Part shown: positions 17,819 through 27,195 of the stretch, in pieces | Layout: each line of letters begins with the position of its first letter | Position numbering within the stretch: position 1 is the stretch's first letter | From: Spirochaetaceae bacterium | Lineage (GTDB): Bacteria; Spirochaetota; Spirochaetia; Treponematales; Treponemataceae | Direction: 5' to 3' | NCBI GenBank assembly: GCA_017936665.1 | Contig: JAGBFB010000023.1 | Location: 70,457-114,634 of the forward strand | DNA: 44,178 nt | The notes under the pieces: generated by a model | The model's input: the letters and a program-made list of their open reading frames with translations, nothing else | Told to the model about the DNA's origin: nothing | Databases searched by the model: none | Made by a program: the position numbers and the translations under genes

Positions 17819-19693
17819 ATGTCTAATAGTTTTTCAGGAATAGAAATTGGAAAAAGAAGTCTTTTAGCTCAAAGTCAATCTATTACAACAGCAGGACATA
17901 ATATTTCTAATGCAGATACAGAAGGTTATTCTCGACAAAGAGTAAATGTTACAACTTTTAATCCTATTTACAGACCAGATTTATCAAGAGCAGAAACTCC
18001 AGGTCAAATTGGTCAAGGTGTTTCAGTTGAAAGTATAGAAAGAGTTAGAGATGAATTATTAGAAAAAAGAATTGTTGCTCAATCTAATCAAGAAAGTTAT
18101 TGGAAGACTAGAGAAAATTATTATGTAATGATTGAAGGTGTTTATAACGAACCAGCAGATATTTCAATTAGAACTAACATGGATAAATTTTGGCAATCAT
18201 GGCAAGAATTATCTCTTTATCCAGAATCTAAAGCTGCTAGACAAGCAATTATCAGCCGTGGAGAATCATTGGTTAATTCAATTCATCAAAGAAATAATGC
18301 TTTAGTTGGAATTGGAAATATTCTTAATGGTGATATAGAAGCAACTGTTGAACAAGTAAATTCTTACTCTAAACAAATTTCAGAATTAAATATTGAAATT
18401 GTAAAATCTAAAGCAATGGGTGATAATCCTAATGATTTGCTTGATAGAAGAGATTTATTAACAGAAAAACTTTCAAACCTTATAAATATAACAACTGATA
18501 ATCGTGATAGTGATGAATTTATGATTCATGTTGACGGAAAAATTCTTGTTCAAGGTGGAAAATATCGTTCATTTGATTTAGAAACTGTTACAGATGGAAC
18601 TGGTTATAGTAAAGTAGTATGGTCTGATACAAAAGAAGATGCAAGTTTTTCAGGTGGTTCTCTTGGTGCTTTGATTGGTTTACGAGATGAAGATTTACGT
18701 AATGAACTTCAATCTTTAAACACTATGACAATGAACTTTGTTGATTTAGTAAATGATGTGCATAGAAATGCAGTTGGAGCTAATAATACAACTGGTTTAG
18801 ATTTTTTTGTTGAACAACCTTACGTTACTAATGCTTTAGGAAATTACGACAGAAATGGTGATGGTGTAGAAGATACCTCAATGATTTTTAGTATGACAGG
18901 TTCTAATGAATTAAATCCACAAGATCAAGTTGGAATTGAAGGTGTAATTACATTATCAGGAAAAAATGGTAATGTTGAAATTCCTTATTTCCCAACAGAT
19001 ACAGTAGAAACTGTAATTAACAGAATTAACGATTCAACTTCTGAAGTAAAAGCATATTTAGATAGAAACAATGAATTAGTATTAAAATCAACTACATCTG
19101 AAGATTCTTCAAATCCAGATTTTGTTATTCGCTATGTAGAAGATTCTGGACATTTTTTAGCAGGATATGCTGGAATATTAAATGGAAGTGGTGAAGAAAA
19201 CGCATATACATTTGATGTTGCAAATGCAGTTGAAAACTTAACAAGAAATACACAATTTTCAGTGGCTCCAGTTTTGAATCCATCTGGATATCTTGCAATT
19301 AATCCTGCATTACAACTTGATGTTATGTCTGTTGCAGCAAGTTATCCTGATGTAGCAGGCTTTGCAGAAAGCGGAGATGGACGTGCTGCTAACGATATTG
19401 CTTCATTACGTAATTCATCTGTAATGATTGGTGAAAATAAAACATTTGATGATTATTTTGCAGAATCAGTTACTAATGTTGCATTGAAAGGAGAACAAGC
19501 TCAATTAAATTATGAAAGTCAAATTGCAATAATGAGTGATTTACGAGCAATGAGAGATTCTATTTCAGGTGTAAATATTGACGAAGAACTTGCTGATATT
19601 ATCAAGTTTCAGCATGGATATAATGCAGCAGCTAAGTTTATTACTGTAGTTGATGAATTGTTAGATACAGTAATAAATAGACTTGGCGTTTAA
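17819..19693 (+). CDS. flgK: Flagellar hook-associated protein 1 (FlgK)
   Basis: First hook-filament junction protein, exported through the flagellar type III system to the hook tip in the periplasm. 624 residues. The N-terminal D0 helix carries the rod/hook/HAP motif (SITTAGHNISNADTEGYSRQ). The central part is variable beta structure with a DRNGDGVEDT loop. The C-terminal helix (IDEELADIIKFQHGYNAAAK, then FITVVDELLDTVINRLGV) matches the FlgK end. AGGAG lies 7 bases before the ATG, and flgN ends 10 bases upstream. Identity secure. Confidence 0.97.
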   Translation: MSNSFSGIEIGKRSLLAQSQSITTAGHNISNADTEGYSRQRVNVTTFNPIYRPDLSRAETPGQIGQGVSVESIERVRDELLEKRIVAQSNQESYWKTRENYYVMIEGVYNEPADISIRTNMDKFWQSWQELSLYPESKAARQAIISRGESLVNSIHQRNNALVGIGNILNGDIEATVEQVNSYSKQISELNIEIVKSKAMGDNPNDLLDRRDLLTEKLSNLINITTDNRDSDEFMIHVDGKILVQGGKYRSFDLETVTDGTGYSKVVWSDTKEDASFSGGSLGALIGLRDEDLRNELQSLNTMTMNFVDLVNDVHRNAVGANNTTGLDFFVEQPYVTNALGNYDRNGDGVEDTSMIFSMTGSNELNPQDQVGIEGVITLSGKNGNVEIPYFPTDTVETVINRINDSTSEVKAYLDRNNELVLKSTTSEDSSNPDFVIRYVEDSGHFLAGYAGILNGSGEENAYTFDVANAVENLTRNTQFSVAPVLNPSGYLAINPALQLDVMSVAASYPDVAGFAESGDGRAANDIASLRNSSVMIGENKTFDDYFAESVTNVALKGEQAQLNYESQIAIMSDLRAMRDSISGVNIDEELADIIKFQHGYNAAAKFITVVDELLDTVINRLGV

Positions 19694-19717
19694 TTTAGGA
19701 TTTTTTAGGAGATTTTT

Positions 19718-20962
19718 ATGAGAAGAGTAAGTTCTGCAACAGCAAATAATGATATTCAATACAACTTAAGGTTACAAGAATCTAGAGTAAATAATTTAAA
19801 TAATCAACTAGGAAGTCAAAATAGATTACAACAATTAAGAGATGACCCATTAGCTGCAGGTCATTTAGTGCGTTATCAATCTTATGCTACTCGTGTAGAA
19901 CAATTTGAAAAAAATGCAAAAATTATTTCAGATGATTTTACAGTTGCAGAAGGGTATGTAAATCAATCTGTTCAGATTATGCAACGTGTTAGAGAATTGG
20001 CTGTAAATGGTGCAAATGGATATTATGAAAAAGAAGATTTACGCAATATGGCAGTTGAAGTTGATGAATTATTAAAAGAACTTATTCAAAATTCAAATGC
20101 GATTGGACCAGATGGAACAAGAATTTTTGCTGGAACTAGAACTTCTAATATTCCTTTTGAAGCAGAAACTGGTTATGTAAAAGGTTCTTCTGAACCACTT
20201 ATTACTTCTGTAAAATATCAAGGTTCTATTGGTACAAAAGAAATAGAAGTTGATGAACAAGCTCGTATTAGCATTGACAAAAGTGGAAATTCTATTTTCT
20301 GGGCAGAAAAACAACAGTTGATAAGTTCTGCTGATGCTACAAGTTATTCAGTACAGCAGGAAAGTAAAATTGCTATCAACGGACAAGAAATAAAACTTGA
20401 ACCAGGTGATAATGTTTATTCAATCATTTCTAAAATTAATGATTCGGGAACATCAGTAAAAGCAAGTCTTGATCCAATTACAAAAGGATTGAATTTAGAA
20501 ACAACTGATTCTAGACAACTTTGGCTTGAAGATATTTCTGGAACAACATTAACAGATTTAGCAATTATTAAAGATTCATCTCAGAGACCACCATATAATA
20601 TTTCTGATTCTGTGACAGTTTCTGGAGGCTCTTTATTTGATTCTGTAATTGCATTAAGAGATTCAATGCTTTCTGGTGATATAGAATCAATTGGTGGAAG
20701 AGTTTTAGGTTCAATAGATAATGGTATTGATAATTTATTAACAAGACAAGCTGAAATTGGTTCAAATTATGAAAGAGCTCAGCAATCTATTGCAAAAGCA
20801 CAGACAAATCAATTAGGTGTTACAAATATGATTGCTAGAGAAGGGGACTTAGATTTTACTAAAGCAATTACTGATATGAAGATGCTAGAAAATGTAAAAC
20901 AAGCAACTTTAAGTACAGCTGGTCGCCTTTATGAAAGCAGTTTATTAAATTATATGAGATAA
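19718..20962 (+). CDS. flgL: Flagellar hook-associated protein 3 (FlgL)
   Basis: Second junction protein between hook and filament. 414 residues with the flagellin-like N-terminal helix (MRRVSSATANNDIQYNLR) and the RDDPLAAG turn seen in FlgL. The middle is beta-rich. The C-terminal flagellin-like helix runs to the end (AQTNQLGVTNMIAREGDLD and following). AGGAG precedes the ATG by 8 bases. It follows flgK by 24 bases in the same operon. Exported in the same way as FlgK, probably by FlgN. Confidence 0.96.
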   Translation: MRRVSSATANNDIQYNLRLQESRVNNLNNQLGSQNRLQQLRDDPLAAGHLVRYQSYATRVEQFEKNAKIISDDFTVAEGYVNQSVQIMQRVRELAVNGANGYYEKEDLRNMAVEVDELLKELIQNSNAIGPDGTRIFAGTRTSNIPFEAETGYVKGSSEPLITSVKYQGSIGTKEIEVDEQARISIDKSGNSIFWAEKQQLISSADATSYSVQQESKIAINGQEIKLEPGDNVYSIISKINDSGTSVKASLDPITKGLNLETTDSRQLWLEDISGTTLTDLAIIKDSSQRPPYNISDSVTVSGGSLFDSVIALRDSMLSGDIESIGGRVLGSIDNGIDNLLTRQAEIGSNYERAQQSIAKAQTNQLGVTNMIAREGDLDFTKAITDMKMLENVKQATLSTAGRLYESSLLNYMR

Positions 20963-20976
20963 TTTTGGAGTGAGTG

Positions 20977-21396
20977 ATGAATAATTCTTTAGAAACAGTT
21001 AAAATTAATTTTCCACAAGGACTTTTTGGATTTGAAAATTGTACATTATTTTCACTTACAGAAGCTGAATATAATCCTTTTTATTGGTTACAATCAGAAC
21101 AAGATAAAACTCTTTCTTTTTTAGTTGTTGATCCTTTTATTTTCTTTAGTGATTATGAGTTGGATATTGATGATACATCCTTAGAGGCAATAAAAGTAGA
21201 TTCACCTTCTGATGTTGTGGTTTTAACAATTATTACAATTCCAGGAAATGGAAAAAATTTAACTGCAAACTTGCAAGGACCATTAGTTATAAATAAAACT
21301 AATAATATGGGAATGCAAGTAATTTTATCAGATTCAAAATGGACAACAAAACATTGTCTTATTGCAGAAACTAGCAAGGACGGTGATAAATGTTAA
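20977..21396 (+). CDS. fliW: Flagellar assembly factor FliW
   Basis: 139-residue beta-barrel protein of the FliW family ([26 protein letters not shown] near the C terminus). FliW binds free flagellin and also binds CsrA; when flagellin is exported, FliW is released and sequesters CsrA, so flagellin translation rises. A GTG at 20974 is also in frame, but GGAG at 20967-20970 is spaced better for the ATG at 20977. It overlaps csrA by 7 bases, which ties synthesis of the antagonist to its target. This adjacency is a known arrangement in Firmicutes and spirochaetes. Confidence 0.94.
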   Translation: MNNSLETVKINFPQGLFGFENCTLFSLTEAEYNPFYWLQSEQDKTLSFLVVDPFIFFSDYELDIDDTSLEAIKVDSPSDVVVLTIITIPGNGKNLTANLQGPLVINKTNNMGMQVILSDSKWTTKHCLIAETSKDGDKC

Positions 21397-21617
21397 TATT
21401 GACTCGAAAAATAAACGAAAAAATAAAAATTGGTAATGAAATAACTCTTTCTATTATAGAAATAAAGGGCGAACAGGTTAAAATTGGCGTTGAAGCACCA
21501 AAAGAAGTGAAAGTTTTTAGACAAGAAGTTTTTAATGCTATTCAAAATGAAAACCGCGCCGCCGCAGTTTCTCCTGATACCATTTGTTCGTTGTCTAATT
21601 TATTTCAGAATAAATAA
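21390..21617 (+). CDS. csrA: Carbon storage / translational regulator CsrA
   Basis: 75-residue RNA-binding dimer. [18 protein letters not shown] and the [18 protein letters not shown] stretch are diagnostic; the Arg of VFRQE is the position that contacts GGA in RNA. The C-terminal tail (about 58-75) is longer than in E. coli CsrA, as is usual in FliW-containing organisms, where it contributes to FliW binding. AAGGA lies 9 bases upstream within fliW. Last gene of the operon. Likely targets in this window are the flagellin and flaG leaders. It ends 3 bases from the convergent tsaB with no hairpin. Confidence 0.97.
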   Translation: MLILTRKINEKIKIGNEITLSIIEIKGEQVKIGVEAPKEVKVFRQEVFNAIQNENRAAAVSPDTICSLSNLFQNK

Positions 21618-21620
21618 TTG

Positions 21621-22310
21621 TTAAGAAGAAGTAGAATTATTTAATTTTGCTTCTTCAGCCTCGCTTGGTCTTATGTAAACTGGACCTTCAAAATCTTTTA
21701 TTCCTTCAAGTTTATTTTCAAAAGAAATTTTACCAAGTTTAATTAATTGAAATCCTGTATTTATATTTTTGCTTTCTTTTACAATAATTTTTTGTGTAGG
21801 ATTTATAAGTTTTAATTCCTCAGCAAAAAGTTCTGCATCAGGTCCTGTTATTAATAACTCTTCTTCTTCATCAATATATTTTTTTATTTTAGAAATTTCT
21901 TCATCGATTGGACCAATTGATAAAGTATCTTGTCTGTAAATTGAAGTGTAAAAGCGATTTTTTTTTGCATCAATGCAACTTAAAACTGATTTATTTAAAT
22001 TTAAAAACGGAAGAGCATATACTTCTAATGAATCAAAAGAATAAATTGGAAATTTATACGATAATTGAATTCCTTTTAATGCCGCATAGGCTAACCTTAA
22101 TCCTGTAAAAGTTCCAGGACCTTTACATAAACATGCAAACTGTAGTTCTTGTGGATTTAATTTAACATCTTGCAAAACATTTTGAATTTCTGGGATAATT
22201 CTTTCAGATTGATGCATTCCTATATCTAAAATTCTTGTAGAATTTAATCCATCATTTTCTGCCGAAATTGTCATACAAGGTGAGGCACAATCAATAGCTA
22301 TAACTTTCAT
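21621..22310 (-). CDS. tsaB: TsaB, tRNA threonylcarbamoyladenosine synthesis protein
   Basis: 229-residue ASKHA-fold protein with the TsaB signature KGPGTFTGLRLAYAALKG. It is the non-catalytic partner of TsaD in making t6A at position 37 of ANN-reading tRNAs. The order tsaE-tsaB with a 4-base overlap at 22307-22310 gives translational coupling. TsaD is not in this window. The first residues (MKVIAIDCASPCMTIS) are the usual nucleotide-binding beta hairpin, though TsaB itself does not need ATP. Last gene of the minus-strand group and convergent with csrA. Confidence 0.93.
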   Translation of the reverse strand: MKVIAIDCASPCMTISAENDGLNSTRILDIGMHQSERIIPEIQNVLQDVKLNPQELQFACLCKGPGTFTGLRLAYAALKGIQLSYKFPIYSFDSLEVYALPFLNLNKSVLSCIDAKKNRFYTSIYRQDTLSIGPIDEEISKIKKYIDEEEELLITGPDAELFAEELKLINPTQKIIVKESKNINTGFQLIKLGKISFENKLEGIKDFEGPVYIRPSEAEEAKLNNSTSS

Positions 22311-22759
22311 TTTGTATATTCCTTAAAAATATCAGTTTTGTAAGGCCAATTATTTATAATAATTTTTCTAGTTTCTGGTGTAAGAATTTCAATTTCAATA
22401 ATTATTGCATCCTTTGGGAGTGCGGATTCAATTTTTTCACTCCATTCAATAACACAAATTCCCTCACCATACATCATTTCTTCTGAACCTAAATTTAAAA
22501 AATCTTCTACAGTGTCTAAACGATAAACATCAAAATGATATAATGGTAATTTCCCTTCGTATTCCGAAACTAAAGTAAAAGTTGGACTTGTAATAACTTC
22601 GTCAATAGATAATGAAGTTGCTATACCTTTTGTTAAAGTTGTTTTTCCTGCGGCTAATGTACCTTTGAATGCAATAATATCACCTTTTTTTAAATTTGCA
22701 CCAATAATTTCGCCGATTTTTATAGTTGTTTCAGCGGAATTAGAAAATAATTCTAGCAT
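22307..22759 (-). CDS. tsaE: TsaE, tRNA threonylcarbamoyladenosine synthesis ATPase
   Basis: 150-residue P-loop ATPase. Walker A reads GTLAAGKT (33-40), followed by the family motifs SPTFTLVSEY and HFDVYRLD, and an acidic VIEWSEKI stretch as Walker B region. It drives turnover of the TsaB-TsaD complex during t6A synthesis. It overlaps the small upstream gene by 7 bases and tsaB by 4, so all three are coupled. The Walker A has Ala-Ala where many members have Gly-Ala, a mild change. Confidence 0.93.
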   Translation of the reverse strand: MLELFSNSAETTIKIGEIIGANLKKGDIIAFKGTLAAGKTTLTKGIATSLSIDEVITSPTFTLVSEYEGKLPLYHFDVYRLDTVEDFLNLGSEEMMYGEGICVIEWSEKIESALPKDAIIIEIEILTPETRKIIINNWPYKTDIFKEYTK

Positions 22760-23016
22760 GGAAGTTTTCCTGAATCAGATATTGATAAAATTGTTTTTTT
22801 TATTTCTCTTACAATTGGCAAAACTGGATATAAAATATCTTTTTTTAAATTTACTTCAATATTTTTCTTTCCTGTTGGTTCAGTTTCAATTAAAAATTTT
22901 ATAGGAATTTCAATCGCTTCTGACTGTAATTCTAAAACTGCGGTTCCAAAATAACTTTTGCGATAATAAATATAAGCGTCTTCAGTTGAAATGTCTTTTA
23001 TATCCAAAACTGTCAT
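22753..23016 (-). CDS. Small conserved-looking hypothetical protein
   Basis: 87 residues with no membrane segment or signal. It looks like a small beta-rich domain, ending in a helix and a C-terminal Pro-Cys. I do not recognise it. It overlaps tsaE by 7 bases, which supports real translation, and lies 40 bases after the PilZ gene. The opening region (MTVLDIKDISTEDAYIYYRK) does not match a Cys-rich or catalytic motif. Its position suggests an accessory role either for t6A synthesis or for the flagellar PilZ neighbour; the sequence cannot decide. Confidence 0.7.
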   Translation of the reverse strand: MTVLDIKDISTEDAYIYYRKSYFGTAVLELQSEAIEIPIKFLIETEPTGKKNIEVNLKKDILYPVLPIVREIKKTILSISDSGKLPC

Positions 23017-23056
23017 ATTATATGATAATACCTTAACATTTACTTCTGGTCAATAT

Positions 23057-24127
23057 TTATTTATAGTTATAAATAATTGAAAAAATTGTATTTTTTGTTT
23101 TTTTATCGATTTTAATAAATTTAATATGTAAAATATGCATATTATTTTTTTTATTAATTTCTGTAGCTACAATTTTTCCGATTATTTTAGAAACTAGATT
23201 GGCTTGAATTTGTATTTCAGCATAAATATATTGATTTGCTCTAATTGGAAGTTCTGTTTCTATACAACATCCATCAGCAGAAATATCTGTTAATTTTCCA
23301 GCATGTTTTTTTTCTAAAGGTCTATATTCAACTTCAACTTCTTTTTTTTCACCACCTGTTACAATTTGTACAGCACTAAAAATACATTCAGTATTAAAAG
23401 GTAAACGAGTAAAATTTCTTCTGTGTAATATAGAGATATCTTTTGAATGTGTCGTAATCATTTCTTTTATAACTCTTGTTTGATATCTAATAATTCTTGA
23501 AGTCATTTCGTATGCAACATTATTTGTTAAAGAAAAAATTAAATTTATTTTTGTTAATGCTGGAATATTTATTTCATTTCCTAAAATATCTTTTGGAGTT
23601 GAAAGAATTAGACCTTCTTTTGTGTTTTCAATTAGAGTAAGTTCGTATCTATCTTCATTTAAAAGTAAAGTCATGTTTTGATTTGTTGGAATAACTGTAC
23701 TTGAATTTAATTTCATTGTAGAACTTTTATGAAAATCAATTTTATTTCTTATAGAAAAGAGTAAATCTGTTTTATTTTCATCATCTTTGATTTGTTCATA
23801 TTCTTTTCTAAAAATAGAGTCAATAAATTCTTCGTTTTTTAATTCTACATAGAGGTTTTTTACAGAATTTTCTTCGCAGATTTTCCATAACAAATTTTTT
23901 TCATTTGGAGTTAATTTTAAAATATCGGAAATTAAAGAAATATCCTGCTTTGTTGTTTTTCTATTTGGGTTTTCAAAATTTTGCTTTTTTCTTTTTTCAA
24001 GAAATTTTACAAAGAAATTAGTAAAAAAAATTACCAGAGCTGCGATTATTACAATGAATAATGCAATGTAAACGATGGTGTAACGTAATGTTTCTATTTG
24101 TGGCGAAAATCGTATTTGTAAAAACAT
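23057..24127 (-). CDS. Membrane-anchored PilZ domain protein
   Basis: 356 residues. One N-terminal transmembrane helix (about 16-41) is followed by a charged linker, a middle beta domain like the YcgR N-terminal part, and a C-terminal PilZ domain. The c-di-GMP motifs are visible: RRNFTR near 236 (RxxxR) and TDISADGCCIE (DxSxxG). It probably binds c-di-GMP at the inner membrane and, by analogy with YcgR, may tune the flagellar motor; this is inferred from flagellar neighbours. It lies 31 bases downstream of the gene that follows fliD. An AGGAG-type site precedes the ATG. Confidence 0.88.
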   Translation of the reverse strand: MFLQIRFSPQIETLRYTIVYIALFIVIIAALVIFFTNFFVKFLEKRKKQNFENPNRKTTKQDISLISDILKLTPNEKNLLWKICEENSVKNLYVELKNEEFIDSIFRKEYEQIKDDENKTDLLFSIRNKIDFHKSSTMKLNSSTVIPTNQNMTLLLNEDRYELTLIENTKEGLILSTPKDILGNEINIPALTKINLIFSLTNNVAYEMTSRIIRYQTRVIKEMITTHSKDISILHRRNFTRLPFNTECIFSAVQIVTGGEKKEVEVEYRPLEKKHAGKLTDISADGCCIETELPIRANQYIYAEIQIQANLVSKIIGKIVATEINKKNNMHILHIKFIKIDKKTKNTIFSIIYNYK

Positions 24128-24158
24128 TTCTCCTCCATCTTTATTACAATTATAGTAC

Positions 24159-24755
24159 TTATTTTATGTATTCTGTACAAAATTCTTTCATTTTTACAAT
24201 TCTTGGTGCAATTTCGTATTCTGATAAGTCTCCAATTAAAACAGTATCTTTTTCTTTGAAAGCGTTTTCAAAATCAGTTAAAATAGGTGCAAAATCGGAT
24301 AAGAATTCTGAAATGTTTTCAGCTTTTTCTTTTGTATTTGCAAAATAATCAGCAAAGAGTGAAGATAAAGTAATTGCTTTACAAAAATTATCAAAAGTTT
24401 CTGCAAAATTTTTTACAATATCTGTTGATTCTTTTTCTTTTCCTGATTGTAAGTAAACTGGAATTTCTGTTAATTCTTTTTCAATAGATTCGAGATTTTC
24501 ATTTATAGATTTAAAATAAAAAACGATATCCTCTTTACAAATTGTTGTAATTGATAAAGTTTTTATATTTTCAATTAAATCAGAAAAACGATTTGATAAC
24601 TGTTCAGCATCAATTTCTTCATTATCAATGCTTACTCCAATTATCGTTGCATCAATTTTTTCACATTCAGTTTCAATTCCTTTTAAAACATCTTCAACTG
24701 TTTTTTCATCTTCTAAAGTGATATCTGCTTTTATATTATTGATAAAAATTTCCAT
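24159..24755 (-). CDS. Unrecognised cytoplasmic protein in the fliD operon
   Basis: 198 residues, acidic and mostly helical, without signal or membrane segments. The first 45 residues resemble a small beta-grasp-like unit (MEIFINNIKADITLEDEKT), and the rest looks like a helical bundle. The ATG follows fliD by 9 bases with AGGAG in front, so it is cotranscribed. In many bacteria the gene after fliD is fliS, the flagellin chaperone; this protein is longer than FliS (about 125-135) and I cannot match it with confidence. A chaperone role in filament assembly is a reasonable guess from size, helicity and place. Confidence 0.75.
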   Translation of the reverse strand: MEIFINNIKADITLEDEKTVEDVLKGIETECEKIDATIIGVSIDNEEIDAEQLSNRFSDLIENIKTLSITTICKEDIVFYFKSINENLESIEKELTEIPVYLQSGKEKESTDIVKNFAETFDNFCKAITLSSLFADYFANTKEKAENISEFLSDFAPILTDFENAFKEKDTVLIGDLSEYEIAPRIVKMKEFCTEYIK

Positions 24756-24764
24756 AATTTACTC

Positions 24765-26723
24765 CTATTGCTTGTTATATTGATTTGCAAAATTAGTTAT
24801 TGAATTTGATTGAGATTCTAAATTGTTCAAAGTTGATTCCATATTTCCGTATTTTCGTTTGAGTTCTGCTTCTTTATTTGCAACTTGTACTTCTAATCTT
24901 TCTATTTTAGTTTCTGTATTTGAAATATTTTTTTCTATTGCTGAATTTTTTAAGGCTAAAATCCCACCAGTTTGTACATAAGCAAGTAGAGTTTGATCCA
25001 TTTTGTAAGCAATTCCAGCGTCAATTATTTTGTCATCGTTTGTGTCATATCCAAAAAGATTTTTAATTTCGCTCATATTATTTTTAAGAACTTCATCTAA
25101 TTTTTTTTCGTCAATTTCCATATAACCACGCATTTGTGCTGCTGATGTTCCTGATGAAACTCCTGTTTTTGTGGCAATTCCAATTTGAGATAAAGTTTTT
25201 ATATCTACGTTGTCTTCTGGAAGATAAGAATTTGTCATAATTTGCTGTAAAGAACTTTTGCTACTTTTTAGAGTAAATTCTGACTGAAAAACTCCAAGCC
25301 TTTCCATTGCTTTTTCAGATTCTTCTTCTGTAAAATATTCAAGTTCATCTACGATTTCTGGTTTATTTTGAGTAACAATATTTAACTCTGCCATCAACTG
25401 ATTGTAGTTTCCTACAAAAGTAATTAAGGCGTCTTTTGCACTTTCTGTATCATTTTGTATCGAAATACTTGCAGTTCTATCAGTAGGAGAGTGTAGTTCA
25501 AGTTTAACATGCGGAACTACGTCGTCAATTTCATTTGTAGGACGATTCATAGGAATGCCTTCATAACGAAATTTTGCATTTTGTGCCACAGAGACTGGAT
25601 GTAATGGTTCATATCCTAAATTTGCTGCAATGTTATAAGCTGCAATTCCTTCTAAATTGATTTGTTTACCAGTATTTCTGTTATTCACAAGTATTGATTC
25701 TACATCTTGCATTTCATTTAAATTGATTGTATAGAGCTTGCTTTCATTGTCTTGAGGAATACTTTCTAATGGAATTATTGTTCCATCGGTTTTTTTTATG
25801 TAAATTGCACTACTGTCAGTTACAGGAAATCTTAATTCCTTTGGGGGTTCTGGCGGAAGTGTAGTTTCTGATTCTTCATTGTTAATTACTACATCTTGAA
25901 ATTGTATATTTCCAGGGAAAGGTAATTCTGGTCCTGTTGGTCTATTATTCCACGCAATTGTAATATCTTCCACTGGAATTGTGGTAACTGTAAATTCTAC
26001 TGCAAATCCTGTTTGATTTTTTATTGAAGCAGGCAGTGGAATTTCGATTTTATTTTCTGGAGCTACATTTTTATTTATATTTTGTGCAAATGGAGTTTTT
26101 TCACCTTGAATTTTTTGCACCATACCTAAATCTATTGCAAGGTTAAGGGAGTCGTTTTCTAAAATTAATTTATTTTCTTCACCAGTTTTTAATGATTCTA
26201 ATAGTAAAGCACTTTCATCTTTTGAAACACCAATGATGGATGATTTTATTATTCCGTTTCCTCTTTTATTTAAACCTTCAGAAAAATCAGAAATTTTTCC
26301 ACCTTTAAACCGATAAGTAATTGTTTTTTCACCAACTTTAAATTGATATGTTCCTTCTGGAATTTTTGTGTTTTTATCAATATTTCCAGATAAAAATCTA
26401 TCAGCTGTGGCAATTTGTTCTACATCAATTTTAAAAGTTTCTACCGTAGCTTCTCTTTCGGCAGTGGCTGTAATTGCTCTTTCATCAGAGGATTCAGCAA
26501 TTCTTTCGTTAAAGGGATTATTAAAAGAGTACAAAGACCTTGTTGATTCCCTTAAAGAACTCATGTATTGGTTCACTCTCCGCCAATTAGCTTGTTCTGC
26601 TTTATAAGTCTCAAGCTTTTCTTGTTCTCTTTTTAAGGGAAGTTTTTCAACTTCAACAAGACTGTTTACGAGATCATTTGTTTTATATTTGTCACTAACG
26701 CCAGGTATACTTATGCCAGACAT
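24765..26723 (-). CDS. fliD: Flagellar filament cap protein FliD
   Basis: 652-residue filament cap that folds flagellin subunits at the growing tip. The N-terminal region (SGISIPGVSDKYKTNDLVN) and the C-terminal coiled coil (about 600-650) are typical. It is longer than the roughly 470 residues of E. coli FliD because of an extended middle domain (about 200-370). In spirochaetes the cap works in the periplasm. It follows flaG by 25 bases. No Shine-Dalgarno is visible next to the ATG at 26723, so translation may depend on coupling to flaG. Confidence 0.95.
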   Translation of the reverse strand: MSGISIPGVSDKYKTNDLVNSLVEVEKLPLKREQEKLETYKAEQANWRRVNQYMSSLRESTRSLYSFNNPFNERIAESSDERAITATAEREATVETFKIDVEQIATADRFLSGNIDKNTKIPEGTYQFKVGEKTITYRFKGGKISDFSEGLNKRGNGIIKSSIIGVSKDESALLLESLKTGEENKLILENDSLNLAIDLGMVQKIQGEKTPFAQNINKNVAPENKIEIPLPASIKNQTGFAVEFTVTTIPVEDITIAWNNRPTGPELPFPGNIQFQDVVINNEESETTLPPEPPKELRFPVTDSSAIYIKKTDGTIIPLESIPQDNESKLYTINLNEMQDVESILVNNRNTGKQINLEGIAAYNIAANLGYEPLHPVSVAQNAKFRYEGIPMNRPTNEIDDVVPHVKLELHSPTDRTASISIQNDTESAKDALITFVGNYNQLMAELNIVTQNKPEIVDELEYFTEEESEKAMERLGVFQSEFTLKSSKSSLQQIMTNSYLPEDNVDIKTLSQIGIATKTGVSSGTSAAQMRGYMEIDEKKLDEVLKNNMSEIKNLFGYDTNDDKIIDAGIAYKMDQTLLAYVQTGGILALKNSAIEKNISNTETKIERLEVQVANKEAELKRKYGNMESTLNNLESQSNSITNFANQYNKQ

Positions 26724-26748
26724 CTATATAATAAAATTTCCATCAAAG

Positions 26749-27114
26749 CTAAATTTTTTCGTCGACTAAAAGTCCTAATGCTTCTTTTAGTCTTAACTGA
26801 AGCTTTTGTATGTCAGCAGAAGGAATTTCTTTAATAACCTGTTCGGTATTAGGATCTACAATTTTAACGATAACCTTGTTTAATTCCTTGTTTACGTTAA
26901 ATTGCAACTTTCTACCAATCATGTCAGAAATTCTTTGTAATTGAGAAACCTGATAATCAATGTCAGCAAAATCTTCTGCAACAGAGGCTGCTTCTTTATT
27001 TACATTTTCTGGTGGAGTATAACCAGTTGTAACGTGTTTTACCACGTCTGCATTTGTATTTATGCGGCCATCCATTGCCAAATTTTGCCCTAAACTGTTT
27101 ACTGTCAAACTCAT
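26749..27114 (-). CDS. flaG: FlaG family protein
   Basis: 121 residues. The C-terminal half (LQFNVNKELNKVIVKIVDPNT, then EVIKEIPS-type sequence ending DIQKLQLRLKEALGLLVD) is the FlaG domain. FlaG affects filament length in several bacteria and is regularly next to fliD. A longer frame to 27144 exists, but GGAGG 6 bases before the ATG at 27114 sets the start. Two hairpins in the leader, and a GGA in one loop, suggest post-transcriptional control. Likely cotranscribed with fliD. Confidence 0.9.
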   Translation of the reverse strand: MSLTVNSLGQNLAMDGRINTNADVVKHVTTGYTPPENVNKEAASVAEDFADIDYQVSQLQRISDMIGRKLQFNVNKELNKVIVKIVDPNTEQVIKEIPSADIQKLQLRLKEALGLLVDEKI

Positions 27115-27131
27115 TATGGGCCTCCATTTTA

Positions 27132-27195
27132 GGAAAACATCCAATATTTTCCTTTCAAAGCACCTCAGACGAAAGAGGGGCGCACCTCCTTCGTC
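27132..27195 (-). promoter_or_regulatory. flaG leader hairpins, possible CsrA site
   Basis: On the minus-strand RNA, GACGAAGGAGG pairs with CCTCTTTCGTC (11 pairs with one G-U, 27168-27195, loop TGCGCC). A second hairpin GGAAAA/TTTTCC (27132-27152) presents GGA in a 9-base loop. GGAGG of the flaG ribosome site follows about 15 bases later. Confidence 0.5.
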
